Shown: piece by piece, positions 1 through 5,789 of the stretch
Numbering within the stretch: position 1 is the stretch's first letter
Layout of the letters: every line of letters begins with the position of its first letter
Source of the DNA: Dehalococcoidia bacterium
GTDB lineage: Bacteria > Chloroflexota > Dehalococcoidia > JAENJB01
Assembly: GCA_030690705.1 (NCBI GenBank)
Contig: JAUYGE010000271.1
Coordinates: 1 to 6,944, forward strand
Length of the DNA stretch: 6,944 nt
Direction of reading: 5' to 3'
The notes under the pieces: model-generated
What the model was told of the DNA's origin: nothing
The model's database searches: none
Seen by the model: only the letters and a program-made list of their open reading frames with translations
Made by a program: the position numbers and the translations under genes

Positions 1-242
1 TCATCTTCATGAGCCTTCCGCCCGAGACAGGGCTGGGCCGCAAGAAGAACGCGGGAAACGACAGGTTCGAGAGCGAAGAACTGGCCTTTCACCGCCGGGT
101 GTGGCGAGGCTACCAGGAATTGGCCGCCGCCGAGCCGGCGCGCTGGCTGGTAGTGGATGGCACCCTATCGCCCTCTCTGATAGACCAGGCCATCTGGCAG
201 ACAGTGAGCCGGCTGCTGGACATCCCTCAGTCACTCCGTTAG
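1..242 (+). CDS. tmk: Thymidylate kinase, C-terminal part (gene cut by window start)
   Basis: Thymidylate kinase phosphorylates dTMP to dTDP with ATP in the cytoplasm, an essential step of dTTP synthesis. Only the last 79 or so codons are present: the reading frame is open from base 3 and ends at TAG 240-242. The visible part has the family's pattern: a LPPETGLGRKK stretch (equivalent to the usual strand of type LxxPPExGLxR followed by the basic LID region), then DRFESEELAFHRRVWRGY (the DRFE...FH.RV..GY helix block), then AEPARWLVVDG (the conserved 'RW.viD' strand), and a final helix. The P-loop and dTMP-binding DRY/DRX region would lie upstream of the window. The ATG at 9 is an internal methionine, not the start. 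The next gene begins 63 bp downstream on the same strand, so co-transcription is possible. The assignment rests on pattern recognition of the C-terminus only, but the match is good. Confidence 0.87.
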   Translation, partial: IFMSLPPETGLGRKKNAGNDRFESEELAFHRRVWRGYQELAAAEPARWLVVDGTLSPSLIDQAIWQTVSRLLDIPQSLR

Positions 243-292
243 ACACTAGCGTCCCGCGAAACCCACGACTTGAGACACCTGACCTGCCAATG

Positions 293-300
293 AAGGAGGT
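293..300 (+). promoter_or_regulatory. Strong Shine-Dalgarno of the cupin gene
   Basis: AAGGAGGT is a near-perfect complement of the 16S rRNA 3' end and lies 5 nt before the ATG at 306. It decides the start in favour of 306 over the out-of-frame ATG at 301, which is too close to it. It is the best ribosome binding site in the window. Confidence 0.85.
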
Positions 301-305
301 ATGTT

Positions 306-653
306 ATGACGCTGCCTGAGAAACAGAAAACGGATGACAGGCTCTTGGCCCAAGTGAGCGGGCTAGCCGACATGGTGGAATATCAACAAGGCTCGGTTGT
401 CAGCCGGACGATAATAGACCAGAAAAGCGGGACTGTGACCCTGTTTGCTTTCGACGAGGGGCAGGGGTTAAGCGAACATACCGCGCCCTTCAATGCCATG
501 GTTTACGCTATTGACGGCAAGCTCCGGGTCATAATAGGCGGCAAGCCATTCGACCTCAGCGCGGGAGACGCGATTATCATGCCGGCCAACCAGCCGCATG
601 CCCTTCAAGCGATAAGCAGGTTTAAGATGATGCTCATCATGATTAGAGAGTGA
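306..653 (+). CDS. Small single-domain cupin protein
   Basis: A 115-residue protein consisting of one cupin beta-barrel. Residues 56-71 (SEHTAPFNAMVYAIDG) correspond to cupin motif 1 and residues 85-98 (SAGDAIIMPANQPH) to motif 2. Motif 1 has a single histidine (H58) instead of the classic HxH, and lacks the usual glutamate; H98 of motif 2 is kept. This degenerate arrangement is typical of a common bacterial small-cupin group with an EHTAPF signature whose substrate is generally unknown, so metal binding may be weak, altered or absent. No signal peptide is seen; the protein should be cytoplasmic. The start is fixed by the strong Shine-Dalgarno at 293-300. The stop TGA (651-653) overlaps the GTG of a small membrane-protein ORF, suggesting translational coupling. 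Domain call is confident; function is not inferable from the window. Confidence 0.88.
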   Translation: MTLPEKQKTDDRLLAQVSGLADMVEYQQGSVVSRTIIDQKSGTVTLFAFDEGQGLSEHTAPFNAMVYAIDGKLRVIIGGKPFDLSAGDAIIMPANQPHALQAISRFKMMLIMIRE

Positions 654-793
654 AAGAGTTAGTCTTCTACACGATTGCAGGCGGCGTGATTGCCGCCGTA
701 GCTCAGGCTGCCGGGGCGAGTCTCGCGGTCACCCTGTTCGCGTCGCTGCTCATCCCGCCGATCCTCCTGCTCGTCTTCAGAATCATGCGGTAG
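650..793 (+). CDS. Predicted 47-residue small membrane protein, coupled to the cupin gene
   Basis: An ORF of 47 codons starts at GTG 650-652 and ends at TAG 791-793. The start overlaps the cupin stop in a GTGA arrangement, the classic geometry for translational coupling; its own Shine-Dalgarno is weak (AGAGAG just before the GTG). The peptide begins MKELVFYTIAGG and is overwhelmingly hydrophobic, with one hydrophobic run at about residues 4-18 and a second at about 25-43 containing a PP turn (36-37), ending in basic residues (R44, R47). A small membrane hairpin or one long bent membrane segment are both possible. I do not recognise a family. The arguments for it being real are the exact stop-start overlap, the coherent membrane-like composition across the whole frame, and the otherwise empty 240 bp up to the next gene. 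It could instead be a chance open frame in GC-rich DNA. Confidence 0.55.
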   Translation: MKELVFYTIAGGVIAAVAQAAGASLAVTLFASLLIPPILLLVFRIMR

Positions 794-890
794 ACAGGCG
801 TGAAAGCCGCTCCTTCACCACACCCCCAAGAAAGGGCCTCTTGCTACCGAAAACAGGAGATTCCCTCTCAAACCCACCAAGTCCCACGAA

Positions 891-2126
891 TCATGCGTCA
901 AGCTTTCTGAGGCGCGGGACCGCTACCAGTAGAAAAATAGTGAAGGCGGTGACCACTCCGCCTCCTATGGCTATGGCTGCCGGCGCACCGAGATAGTTGG
1001 CCACGACGCCCGCTTGAAGCCCGCCCAGCGAGGTTAAGCTCCAGACCAGACTGTAGATGGCCATCACCCGGCCCCGGACATTGTCAGGGACCAGGTACTG
1101 GACCAGGGTATGGGCGGTCAGCATGTACAGGTGCTGCATGAAGCCGGCCACGACGATCACCATGGCTGCCCCGGTGTACTGGCGTGTGAAGGAAAGGAGG
1201 ATGAGCAGCAGCCCGAAGAAGGCGGAGCCACCCAGCAAAAGGATGGATTTCTTCTTGAAGCTACCCAGCATTGCCCCCAGGAGCACTCCAGCCAGTGTCC
1301 CCATTCCCATGAAGGTTATCAGTAGGCCATACCCTTTCGAATCCACATGAAGGATGTCCCCGGCGAAAATGGGCAGGAGGTAGACGAATGACATGCCGAA
1401 AACACTGTTCAGCAGGACCATGCCGATAACCGAGCTGAAAATGGGATTCCGAAGCACATATTTCAATCCCTCCCACGGAGAGGCGCGGGCATTCCCTCTT
1501 TCACCACGGTCTGCTTTTCCCGCCTTGATCCGGGAGATGGCTATCACCATGGCCAGGTAAGCGGCGGAGGTGATGAAGAAGCAGATGGCCGGGTTGAAGG
1601 CCGCCAGCAGCCCTGCTATCGCCGGCCCAACGATGCGGCTGGTCTGGTGGATAGTGGAATGGAGTGCGATGGCATTCATCAGGTCCTTCCGGTCTTCGAT
1701 CAGGTTGGGAAAGAACGCCTGTCTTGTAGGCCCGTCGATGGAGGTTATCGCGCCGAAGAGGAATGCGAAGACCAGCAGGTGCGGCATCTTGACCAGTCCC
1801 ATCAGGGTGGAAGCCGCCAGGAGGAACAGGAGGACAAGCAGGCTGAAATTGGTGAGCATGAGGAGCCGGCGCCTGTTGACGCGGTCAGCCAGCACGCCTC
1901 CGTAGAGGGTGAAGACGATGCTCGCCCCCCCTTCGACACCGCCAACCAGTCCGAGGGCTAGAGCTGACCCGGTCAGCTTATATACGAGCCATAGCATGGC
2001 GACCTGCCGCATCTGGTTGCCGAAGGTGGTCGCCACCATGCCAAGCCAGTAAAGCCGGAAGTTGGGATAGCGAAGGGACCTGAGGAGGGGGACCTTCTCG
2101 GTCACCGTGGTCAGGGATAGACGCAT
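891..2126 (-). CDS. MFS transporter, MFS_3 / EntS-like exporter family
   Basis: A 411-residue polytopic inner-membrane protein of the major facilitator superfamily. Visible signatures: RYPNFRLYWLG near the N-terminus (19-29), the loop 2-3 motif GGVLADRVNRRR (76-87), DGPTRQAFFPNL (131-142) followed by RIVGPAIAGLL (164-174) in the TM5 area, and VPDNVRGRVMAIYSL (346-360). This combination is characteristic of the MFS_3 (transmembrane secretion effector) branch that includes the enterobactin exporter EntS and macrolide efflux-like proteins. Length is normal for a 12-helix member; the central loop (about 202-218) is charged. The substrate cannot be read from sequence; drug or siderophore-like export is only a family-based guess. 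The start ATG (2124-2126) has no convincing Shine-Dalgarno, but a promoter placed so that transcription would begin at the ATG lies directly upstream, fitting a leaderless mRNA. The gene converges on the cupin group and diverges from the SRPBCC gene. Confidence 0.93.
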   Translation of the reverse strand: MRLSLTTVTEKVPLLRSLRYPNFRLYWLGMVATTFGNQMRQVAMLWLVYKLTGSALALGLVGGVEGGASIVFTLYGGVLADRVNRRRLLMLTNFSLLVLLFLLAASTLMGLVKMPHLLVFAFLFGAITSIDGPTRQAFFPNLIEDRKDLMNAIALHSTIHQTSRIVGPAIAGLLAAFNPAICFFITSAAYLAMVIAISRIKAGKADRGERGNARASPWEGLKYVLRNPIFSSVIGMVLLNSVFGMSFVYLLPIFAGDILHVDSKGYGLLITFMGMGTLAGVLLGAMLGSFKKKSILLLGGSAFFGLLLILLSFTRQYTGAAMVIVVAGFMQHLYMLTAHTLVQYLVPDNVRGRVMAIYSLVWSLTSLGGLQAGVVANYLGAPAAIAIGGGVVTAFTIFLLVAVPRLRKLDA

Positions 2127-2133
2127 ATCCGCA

Positions 2134-2162
2134 ATCTTACACCCGAGCGATTTATCTCACAA
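2134..2162 (-). promoter_or_regulatory. Predicted leaderless promoter of the leftward MFS gene
   Basis: Read on the minus strand, TTGTGA (2162-2157) and TAAGAT (2139-2134) are separated by exactly 17 bp; each matches the sigma-70 consensus at four of six positions. Seven bases lie between the -10 box and the ATG at 2126, so transcription would start at or within a base of the start codon. This agrees with the absence of a Shine-Dalgarno. It is a prediction from spacing and consensus only. Confidence 0.55.
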
Positions 2163-2196
2163 GGCCCGGCACACGCCTGTGTTGCCATCCACCCCC

Positions 2197-2225
2197 TTGA
2201 ATAGCCCAGCCAGAGCCTGTAAGAT
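2197..2225 (+). promoter_or_regulatory. Predicted promoter of the SRPBCC-MFS pair
   Basis: TTGAAT (2197-2202) and TAAGAT (2220-2225) are 17 bp apart, each with four of six consensus matches. Transcription would start near 2232, leaving about 47 nt of leader before the ATG at 2279. That excludes the upstream in-frame TTG at 2225 as the start of the SRPBCC gene. Confidence 0.55.
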
Positions 2226-2278
2226 TGCCTTTTGCGCCTCCGTGCCCGGTGCAATCATTGGTGGAAAGGGAGACAGAT

Positions 2279-2695
2279 ATGGCTGAGGGAAGAGTTGAGA
2301 TCGAGATAGACGCTCCGGTGAAAAAAGTGTTCGACTTCGTGGCCGATGTGGAGACCCACCCCCTCTACGACGGCGAGTTTGTCGAGAGCGTCAAGATTAC
2401 CTCCGCCAAAAGGCGTGGTAAGGGGGTGACCTTCACGCAGGTCCGCCGCGGAGCGAACAAGCCTTCGGATTCAGAAATCCTCGAGTTCATACCGAACAGA
2501 AAAGTGGCCTGGATCGCCCGGGGAAGCAAAGGAGACGTCCTCGTCAGCTACTGGTTCAAGAAGACACCCCGGGGCACCCACGTAATTCATGCGGTCAGTT
2601 CCACCTTGCTCGACGACCCCGAGAGGCTGAAGCTCTCCTATGAGGAAAACACCAGGGAACTGGCCAACTTGAAGAAGATGCTGGAAGAAGGATAG
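2279..2695 (+). CDS. SRPBCC-domain protein (polyketide cyclase/dehydrase-like)
   Basis: A 138-residue protein forming one SRPBCC (START/Bet v1-like) domain, a helix-grip fold with a deep hydrophobic ligand cavity. The N-terminal strand plus helix, VEIEIDAPVKKVFDFVADVE (6-25), is the family hallmark. Mid-domain strands include SEILEFIPNRKVAWIA (65-80) and VLVSYWFKK (87-95), and a long charged C-terminal helix follows (about 111-137). The start is ATG 2279, preceded by AAGGGAG (2266-2272) at 6 nt; an in-frame TTG at 2225 would add 18 residues but lies inside the predicted promoter and gives a non-domain, proline-rich extension. The next gene, an MFS transporter, starts 11 bp after the stop, so the two are probably one operon. 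Family members bind or transform lipids, polyketides or aromatic compounds, but no ligand can be inferred here. Confidence 0.9.
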   Translation: MAEGRVEIEIDAPVKKVFDFVADVETHPLYDGEFVESVKITSAKRRGKGVTFTQVRRGANKPSDSEILEFIPNRKVAWIARGSKGDVLVSYWFKKTPRGTHVIHAVSSTLLDDPERLKLSYEENTRELANLKKMLEEG

Positions 2696-2698
2696 GAG
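2694..2698 (+). promoter_or_regulatory. Shine-Dalgarno supporting the TTG start of the second MFS gene
   Basis: AGGAG overlaps the TAG stop (2693-2695) of the SRPBCC gene and lies 8 nt before TTG 2707. Because the next in-frame methionine is near residue 49, inside the transmembrane region, this site decides the start. The overlap of the stop codon and the ribosome binding site suggests linked translation of the pair. Confidence 0.7.
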
Positions 2699-2706
2699 CT
2701 AGACCT

Positions 2707-3954
2707 TTGTTCGCCAGAGGGAGAGCCTTACTGAAGCAGAACGAGACGCTGCTCATCATCTACATCCAGACAGCCCTGGCCACCCTCGGTTTCGGTCTCA
2801 TCAGCCCCGTCCTGCCCCTCTACGCACGCTCCTTCGGAGTCAGCATCTTCATGATCGGGCTGCTGGTGACATCCGTGGGAGTGGTGCGCGTCCTCCTGGA
2901 TGTGCCCATGGGGAGAATATCCGACCGCTTTGGGCGAAAACCCCTGGTGGTGCTGGGGTCGGCCCTGATGGCCCTGGGCTCCTTCGGCGGCGCCATGTCG
3001 GGCAATTTCTGGATGTTCATGGCCTTCCGCGTGATGTGGGGAGTCGGCTCATCCTTCTGCACCATGTCGCTGCAGACAATGCTGACCGATGTCAGCACAA
3101 CGGGCAACCGGGGGCGGGTGATGAGCGCATACCAGGCAGCCTTTCAGGTAGGCCACAGCATGGGGCCCGCCATCGGAGGTCTGATCGCCTACTACTACGG
3201 ACTCAGAGGGCCCTTCTTCGCCTACTCCACAGTAGCACTATTCGCTATGATCTGGGCTTCTCTGCGACTGCGCGAGACCAGGAAACCCGCCGCGGCAACG
3301 GCGACCGGCCACCGGGAGGCCGCCGGCACAGCAGCGCACGAACCGAGAAAGAGCAGCTTCGCCCTGTACCGGCAGCTCCTCCTCGATACCAGCTTCATGC
3401 TGGTCGCCCTCCTGACATTTACCCACGCCATGTCACGCACCGGCACCAACCAGATTGTGCTTCCCATCCTGGCTTCCGAGCAAGTGGGTATCAACACCGG
3501 ACAGCTAGGACTAGCCCTCACCCTGACCGGCCTGGTTCATCTCTTCACCACCTTTGTCGGCGGATGGATTTCCGACCGCTTCGGGCGAAAGAGGGCGCTG
3601 GTGCCCGGCTATTTGATAATGGCCATGAGCATCGTAGTCTTCGCCCTGAGCCGCAACTACTGGGTCTTTCTCATCGGCTCATTCGCTATGGGGCTGGGAC
3701 GCGGCATCAGCGGCCCCACCGTCGCTTACGCTGCCGACCTGGCCCAGCCGGGACAGTTCGGCGCCACCCTGGGGCTTTTTCACACCTTCAACGACCTCGG
3801 CATGGTCATCGGGCCGCTGATAATAGGCTGGCTGGCAGACAACCGGGGACTGGCCGCGCCCTTCTACTTCGAGGCTATCGTACTGACCCTGGCCGCCATC
3901 CTCTTTGGCCTCTTCGCCCGGGAGACCGTCCGCCGTGGAAGAAAGGTGGGCTGA
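2707..3954 (+). CDS. MFS transporter, 12-helix drug:H+ antiporter type
   Basis: A 415-residue inner-membrane transporter of the major facilitator superfamily. The signature loop motif occurs twice, as expected for the two six-helix halves: GRISDRFGRK (69-78, loop 2-3) and GGWISDRFGRKRA (285-297, loop 8-9). GHSMGPAIGGLI (149-160) matches motif C of drug:H+ antiporters, which argues for efflux rather than uptake. The first helix has the LGFGLISPVLPLYA pattern (27-40) common in TetA/MdtG-like DHA1 proteins. A hydrophilic loop rich in Ala, Thr and charged residues (about 189-217) separates the halves. Translation starts at TTG with AGGAG 8 nt upstream. It is downstream of, and probably co-transcribed with, the SRPBCC gene, so export of a hydrophobic ligand bound by that protein is a speculative link. 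It belongs to a different MFS branch from the leftward transporter across the divergent promoter. Confidence 0.93.
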   Translation: MFARGRALLKQNETLLIIYIQTALATLGFGLISPVLPLYARSFGVSIFMIGLLVTSVGVVRVLLDVPMGRISDRFGRKPLVVLGSALMALGSFGGAMSGNFWMFMAFRVMWGVGSSFCTMSLQTMLTDVSTTGNRGRVMSAYQAAFQVGHSMGPAIGGLIAYYYGLRGPFFAYSTVALFAMIWASLRLRETRKPAAATATGHREAAGTAAHEPRKSSFALYRQLLLDTSFMLVALLTFTHAMSRTGTNQIVLPILASEQVGINTGQLGLALTLTGLVHLFTTFVGGWISDRFGRKRALVPGYLIMAMSIVVFALSRNYWVFLIGSFAMGLGRGISGPTVAYAADLAQPGQFGATLGLFHTFNDLGMVIGPLIIGWLADNRGLAAPFYFEAIVLTLAAILFGLFARETVRRGRKVG

Positions 3955-3992
3955 CTAGAAACAGGACACCCGGCCAACTGCTCTCGCCGTCG

Positions 3993-5726
3993 TTAGACCC
4001 AGGCTACCTGTCCGTTTTCTATCCTGATTTGTCCATCTCGCTTCACCATTTCCCACAGCGGGTGCAAGGAGCGCTCGGGCTCCGGCTTAATGCGGCACCG
4101 CTCTAAAGCCACCGCTTCGGTGCCCACTTTCACTTCTTCCCCCTCCCTCTTCAGCGTTACCCACCTAACCCAGTCCTTATTGTCCCGGTCGGGATAGTCC
4201 TCTCGCAGCATCTCCCGCGACTCCTCCCTGGCCAGCGCACTCTTCAGCAGAAACATAGCCGTCAGCACCATGTTGCGAGTCTCCAGCGCCATCCGCAAAT
4301 AGTGAAAGTCATAGGCGCAGAGACGGGGCACCTGCTCATTCCACATCTCCTCGACCCTGCGAAGCGCCTGAATCATTCTTGACTGGTGGCGAAGAAGCAA
4401 CACATCGTACGGCATTAAGGTCTCCTGGAGAGACAGCAGAACGGTATCCGGTTCGATGCCGTCCCTTCGCTGCAGCGGCTGGAAGGCGTAGTCCCTGAAG
4501 GCCTGTATTTGGTCACTCTCCGCCTTGGGCTCGGGAGCCTCCCGCGCATACTCGGCGGCATGCTTCCCCGCCCTCGCACCCGAGGTAGACGCCCCGGCCA
4601 GGGCGTTCTGGCCGCTTGGTCCGGCCCGGGACATGGCATCGCCGCAGGCGAACAGCCCGGAGAGACTGGTCTCGTAGCACCGGTTCACCTTCAGCCCTCC
4701 CGCGCACGACGGGCCCTCCGTGACCCACTCTATTCTCTTGACGAACCTGTCCCCCTGGACCACGCCGGCCCGCTCATACATCATCATGGGCAGAGGGAGC
4801 ACCCGCTTCATGCGTTGCACCTTCTCAGGTGAGATATGAGTCATATCGAGATGGAGCGGCGTCCTGCCCTGTCTGGCTTCGATGGCGCAGGCGGTTGCCA
4901 GGACGGACAGCTCGGTGCGTCCCTTGAGCACCGGGTCGTACCTTTCGATGAAGCTCTCCCCCCGGGCATTGGCCAGAATGGCTCCGGACCCCATGTACAT
5001 GTTATTGCCCGGCCCGATATCGTAAAGCGCCGGGCCCTGGTTCGGCGAGCCCAGGTCAAAGCCCGTCAGCACGGCGCCCGCCCGGTAGGCGGCCGCAATG
5101 CCATCGCCGCTCAGATTGCGCTGGCCTGGCCGGCGCCCCTTGAGCCAGGTCCTGCCCGTAGCCATCACTGTGGCCCTTGCCAGAAATACGTGGAACGCCC
5201 CGGTGAGCGTGTTGAAACCCACCGCTCCCACCACTCTGTTGTCCCTGGTGAGCAGGTCGGTGATCATGACCCTGTCCACCACCTCCACCCCGGCCGCCAC
5301 AGCGGCCTGCCTCATGGCGCCCATCATCTGGAAGCCGCCGTGGAACATCATCACCGGCGTCGTGCCCCGGCCCGCCTGCCTTTCGAGCTTGCCGTCCGAC
5401 CCCTTCTCGAACTTGACGCCGAAGCCGTCCATCTCCCGCACCCGGTGCACGAAATCGCTGAGGTGGTCCGCCAGCCTCTCCTGGTCGCAAAGGTAGTTCG
5501 ATTTCTCGACCGCCTCTTTGAAAACGGCGTCGTAATCATCTTCGTCGGGGAAGAACGGGTGGATGACGCCGGCGGCAAATGCGCTGCACCCGCTCTTGCC
5601 GGCATAAGCCTTGTCCACCTGGACCACCCGCGCTGCGCCTGCCTCCCGCGCTTTAATCGCCGCAAAGGCCCCTGCCAGCCCCCCGCCGATTACCAGAACG
5701 TCAATACCCCTGGTCGTTTCTTCCAT
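3993..5726 (-). CDS. FAD-dependent fumarate reductase/succinate dehydrogenase-type flavoprotein, substrate unknown
   Basis: A 577-residue cytoplasmic flavoprotein. The N-terminal Rossmann motif IDVLVIGGGLAGAFAAI (8-24) contains GxGxxG (14-19), followed by an acidic end of strand 2 near VVQVDKA (34-40) and SGCSAFAAG (45-53). VMATGRTW (187-194) and SGDGIAAAYRAGA (206-218) are the second FAD-side motifs; LSGLFACGD (355-363) through NALAGASTSGARAG (374-387) is the C-terminal FAD-contact block. The last 170 residues match the helical C-terminal domain of SdhA/FrdA/AprA, including REDYPDRDNKDW (508-519). The substrate motif HYTMGG of SdhA/FrdA is replaced by GPSCAGG (338-344), and there is no histidine at the usual covalent-FAD position, so FAD is probably noncovalent and the substrate differs. 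No iron-sulfur or membrane-anchor subunit gene is adjacent in the window. AAGGGA (5735-5740) lies 8 nt before the ATG. It lies 63 bp downstream of the pseudouridine synthase gene. Confidence 0.9.
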   Translation of the reverse strand: MEETTRGIDVLVIGGGLAGAFAAIKAREAGAARVVQVDKAYAGKSGCSAFAAGVIHPFFPDEDDYDAVFKEAVEKSNYLCDQERLADHLSDFVHRVREMDGFGVKFEKGSDGKLERQAGRGTTPVMMFHGGFQMMGAMRQAAVAAGVEVVDRVMITDLLTRDNRVVGAVGFNTLTGAFHVFLARATVMATGRTWLKGRRPGQRNLSGDGIAAAYRAGAVLTGFDLGSPNQGPALYDIGPGNNMYMGSGAILANARGESFIERYDPVLKGRTELSVLATACAIEARQGRTPLHLDMTHISPEKVQRMKRVLPLPMMMYERAGVVQGDRFVKRIEWVTEGPSCAGGLKVNRCYETSLSGLFACGDAMSRAGPSGQNALAGASTSGARAGKHAAEYAREAPEPKAESDQIQAFRDYAFQPLQRRDGIEPDTVLLSLQETLMPYDVLLLRHQSRMIQALRRVEEMWNEQVPRLCAYDFHYLRMALETRNMVLTAMFLLKSALAREESREMLREDYPDRDNKDWVRWVTLKREGEEVKVGTEAVALERCRIKPEPERSLHPLWEMVKRDGQIRIENGQVAWV

Positions 5727-5789
5727 TCTCGTGATCCCTTCTTCAACCTCAATCGCAGCGTCACCAGCCTACCCGGCCAGCTGCCCCTG

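Larger units (their letters stand above)
2131..2228. repeat. 11 bp perfect inverted repeat spanning the divergent promoters
   Basis: GCAATCTTACA (2131-2141) recurs as its reverse complement TGTAAGATTGC (2218-2228). Each copy contains the TAAGAT -10 box of the promoter facing outward from the region, in identical local context. The copies may simply be two -10 elements with matching flanks, or paired operator sites through which one regulator controls both directions. Confidence 0.6.

Noticed and set aside
7..246. A minus-strand open frame opposite the tmk end
   Set aside because: It mirrors the tmk C-terminus, which has clear family motifs, and its translation is Arg/Pro/Ser-rich with no domain.
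270..298. Promoter candidate TTGAGA (270-275) before the cupin gene
   Set aside because: At the required spacing the sequence is the Shine-Dalgarno AAGGAG, not a -10 box; co-transcription with tmk is equally likely.
794..890. Possible terminator between the converging cupin group and MFS gene (GTGAA 800-804 with TTCAC 814-818)
   Set aside because: The stem is only 5 bp with a 9 nt loop and no T-run on either strand.
2225..2278. Upstream TTG start for the SRPBCC protein, adding 18 residues
   Set aside because: The TTG overlaps the predicted -10 box, lacks a Shine-Dalgarno and adds a proline-rich extension outside the domain; ATG 2279 has AAGGGAG at 6 nt.
3955..3992. Possible bidirectional terminator between the converging MFS and flavoprotein genes
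   Set aside because: No hairpin with a T-run is visible in the 38 bp gap.
3036..4106. A 356-codon open frame on the plus strand overlapping the second MFS gene
   Set aside because: It is a different frame over a well-supported MFS transporter, reads as Arg/His/Pro-rich sequence without domains, and runs into the convergent flavoprotein gene.
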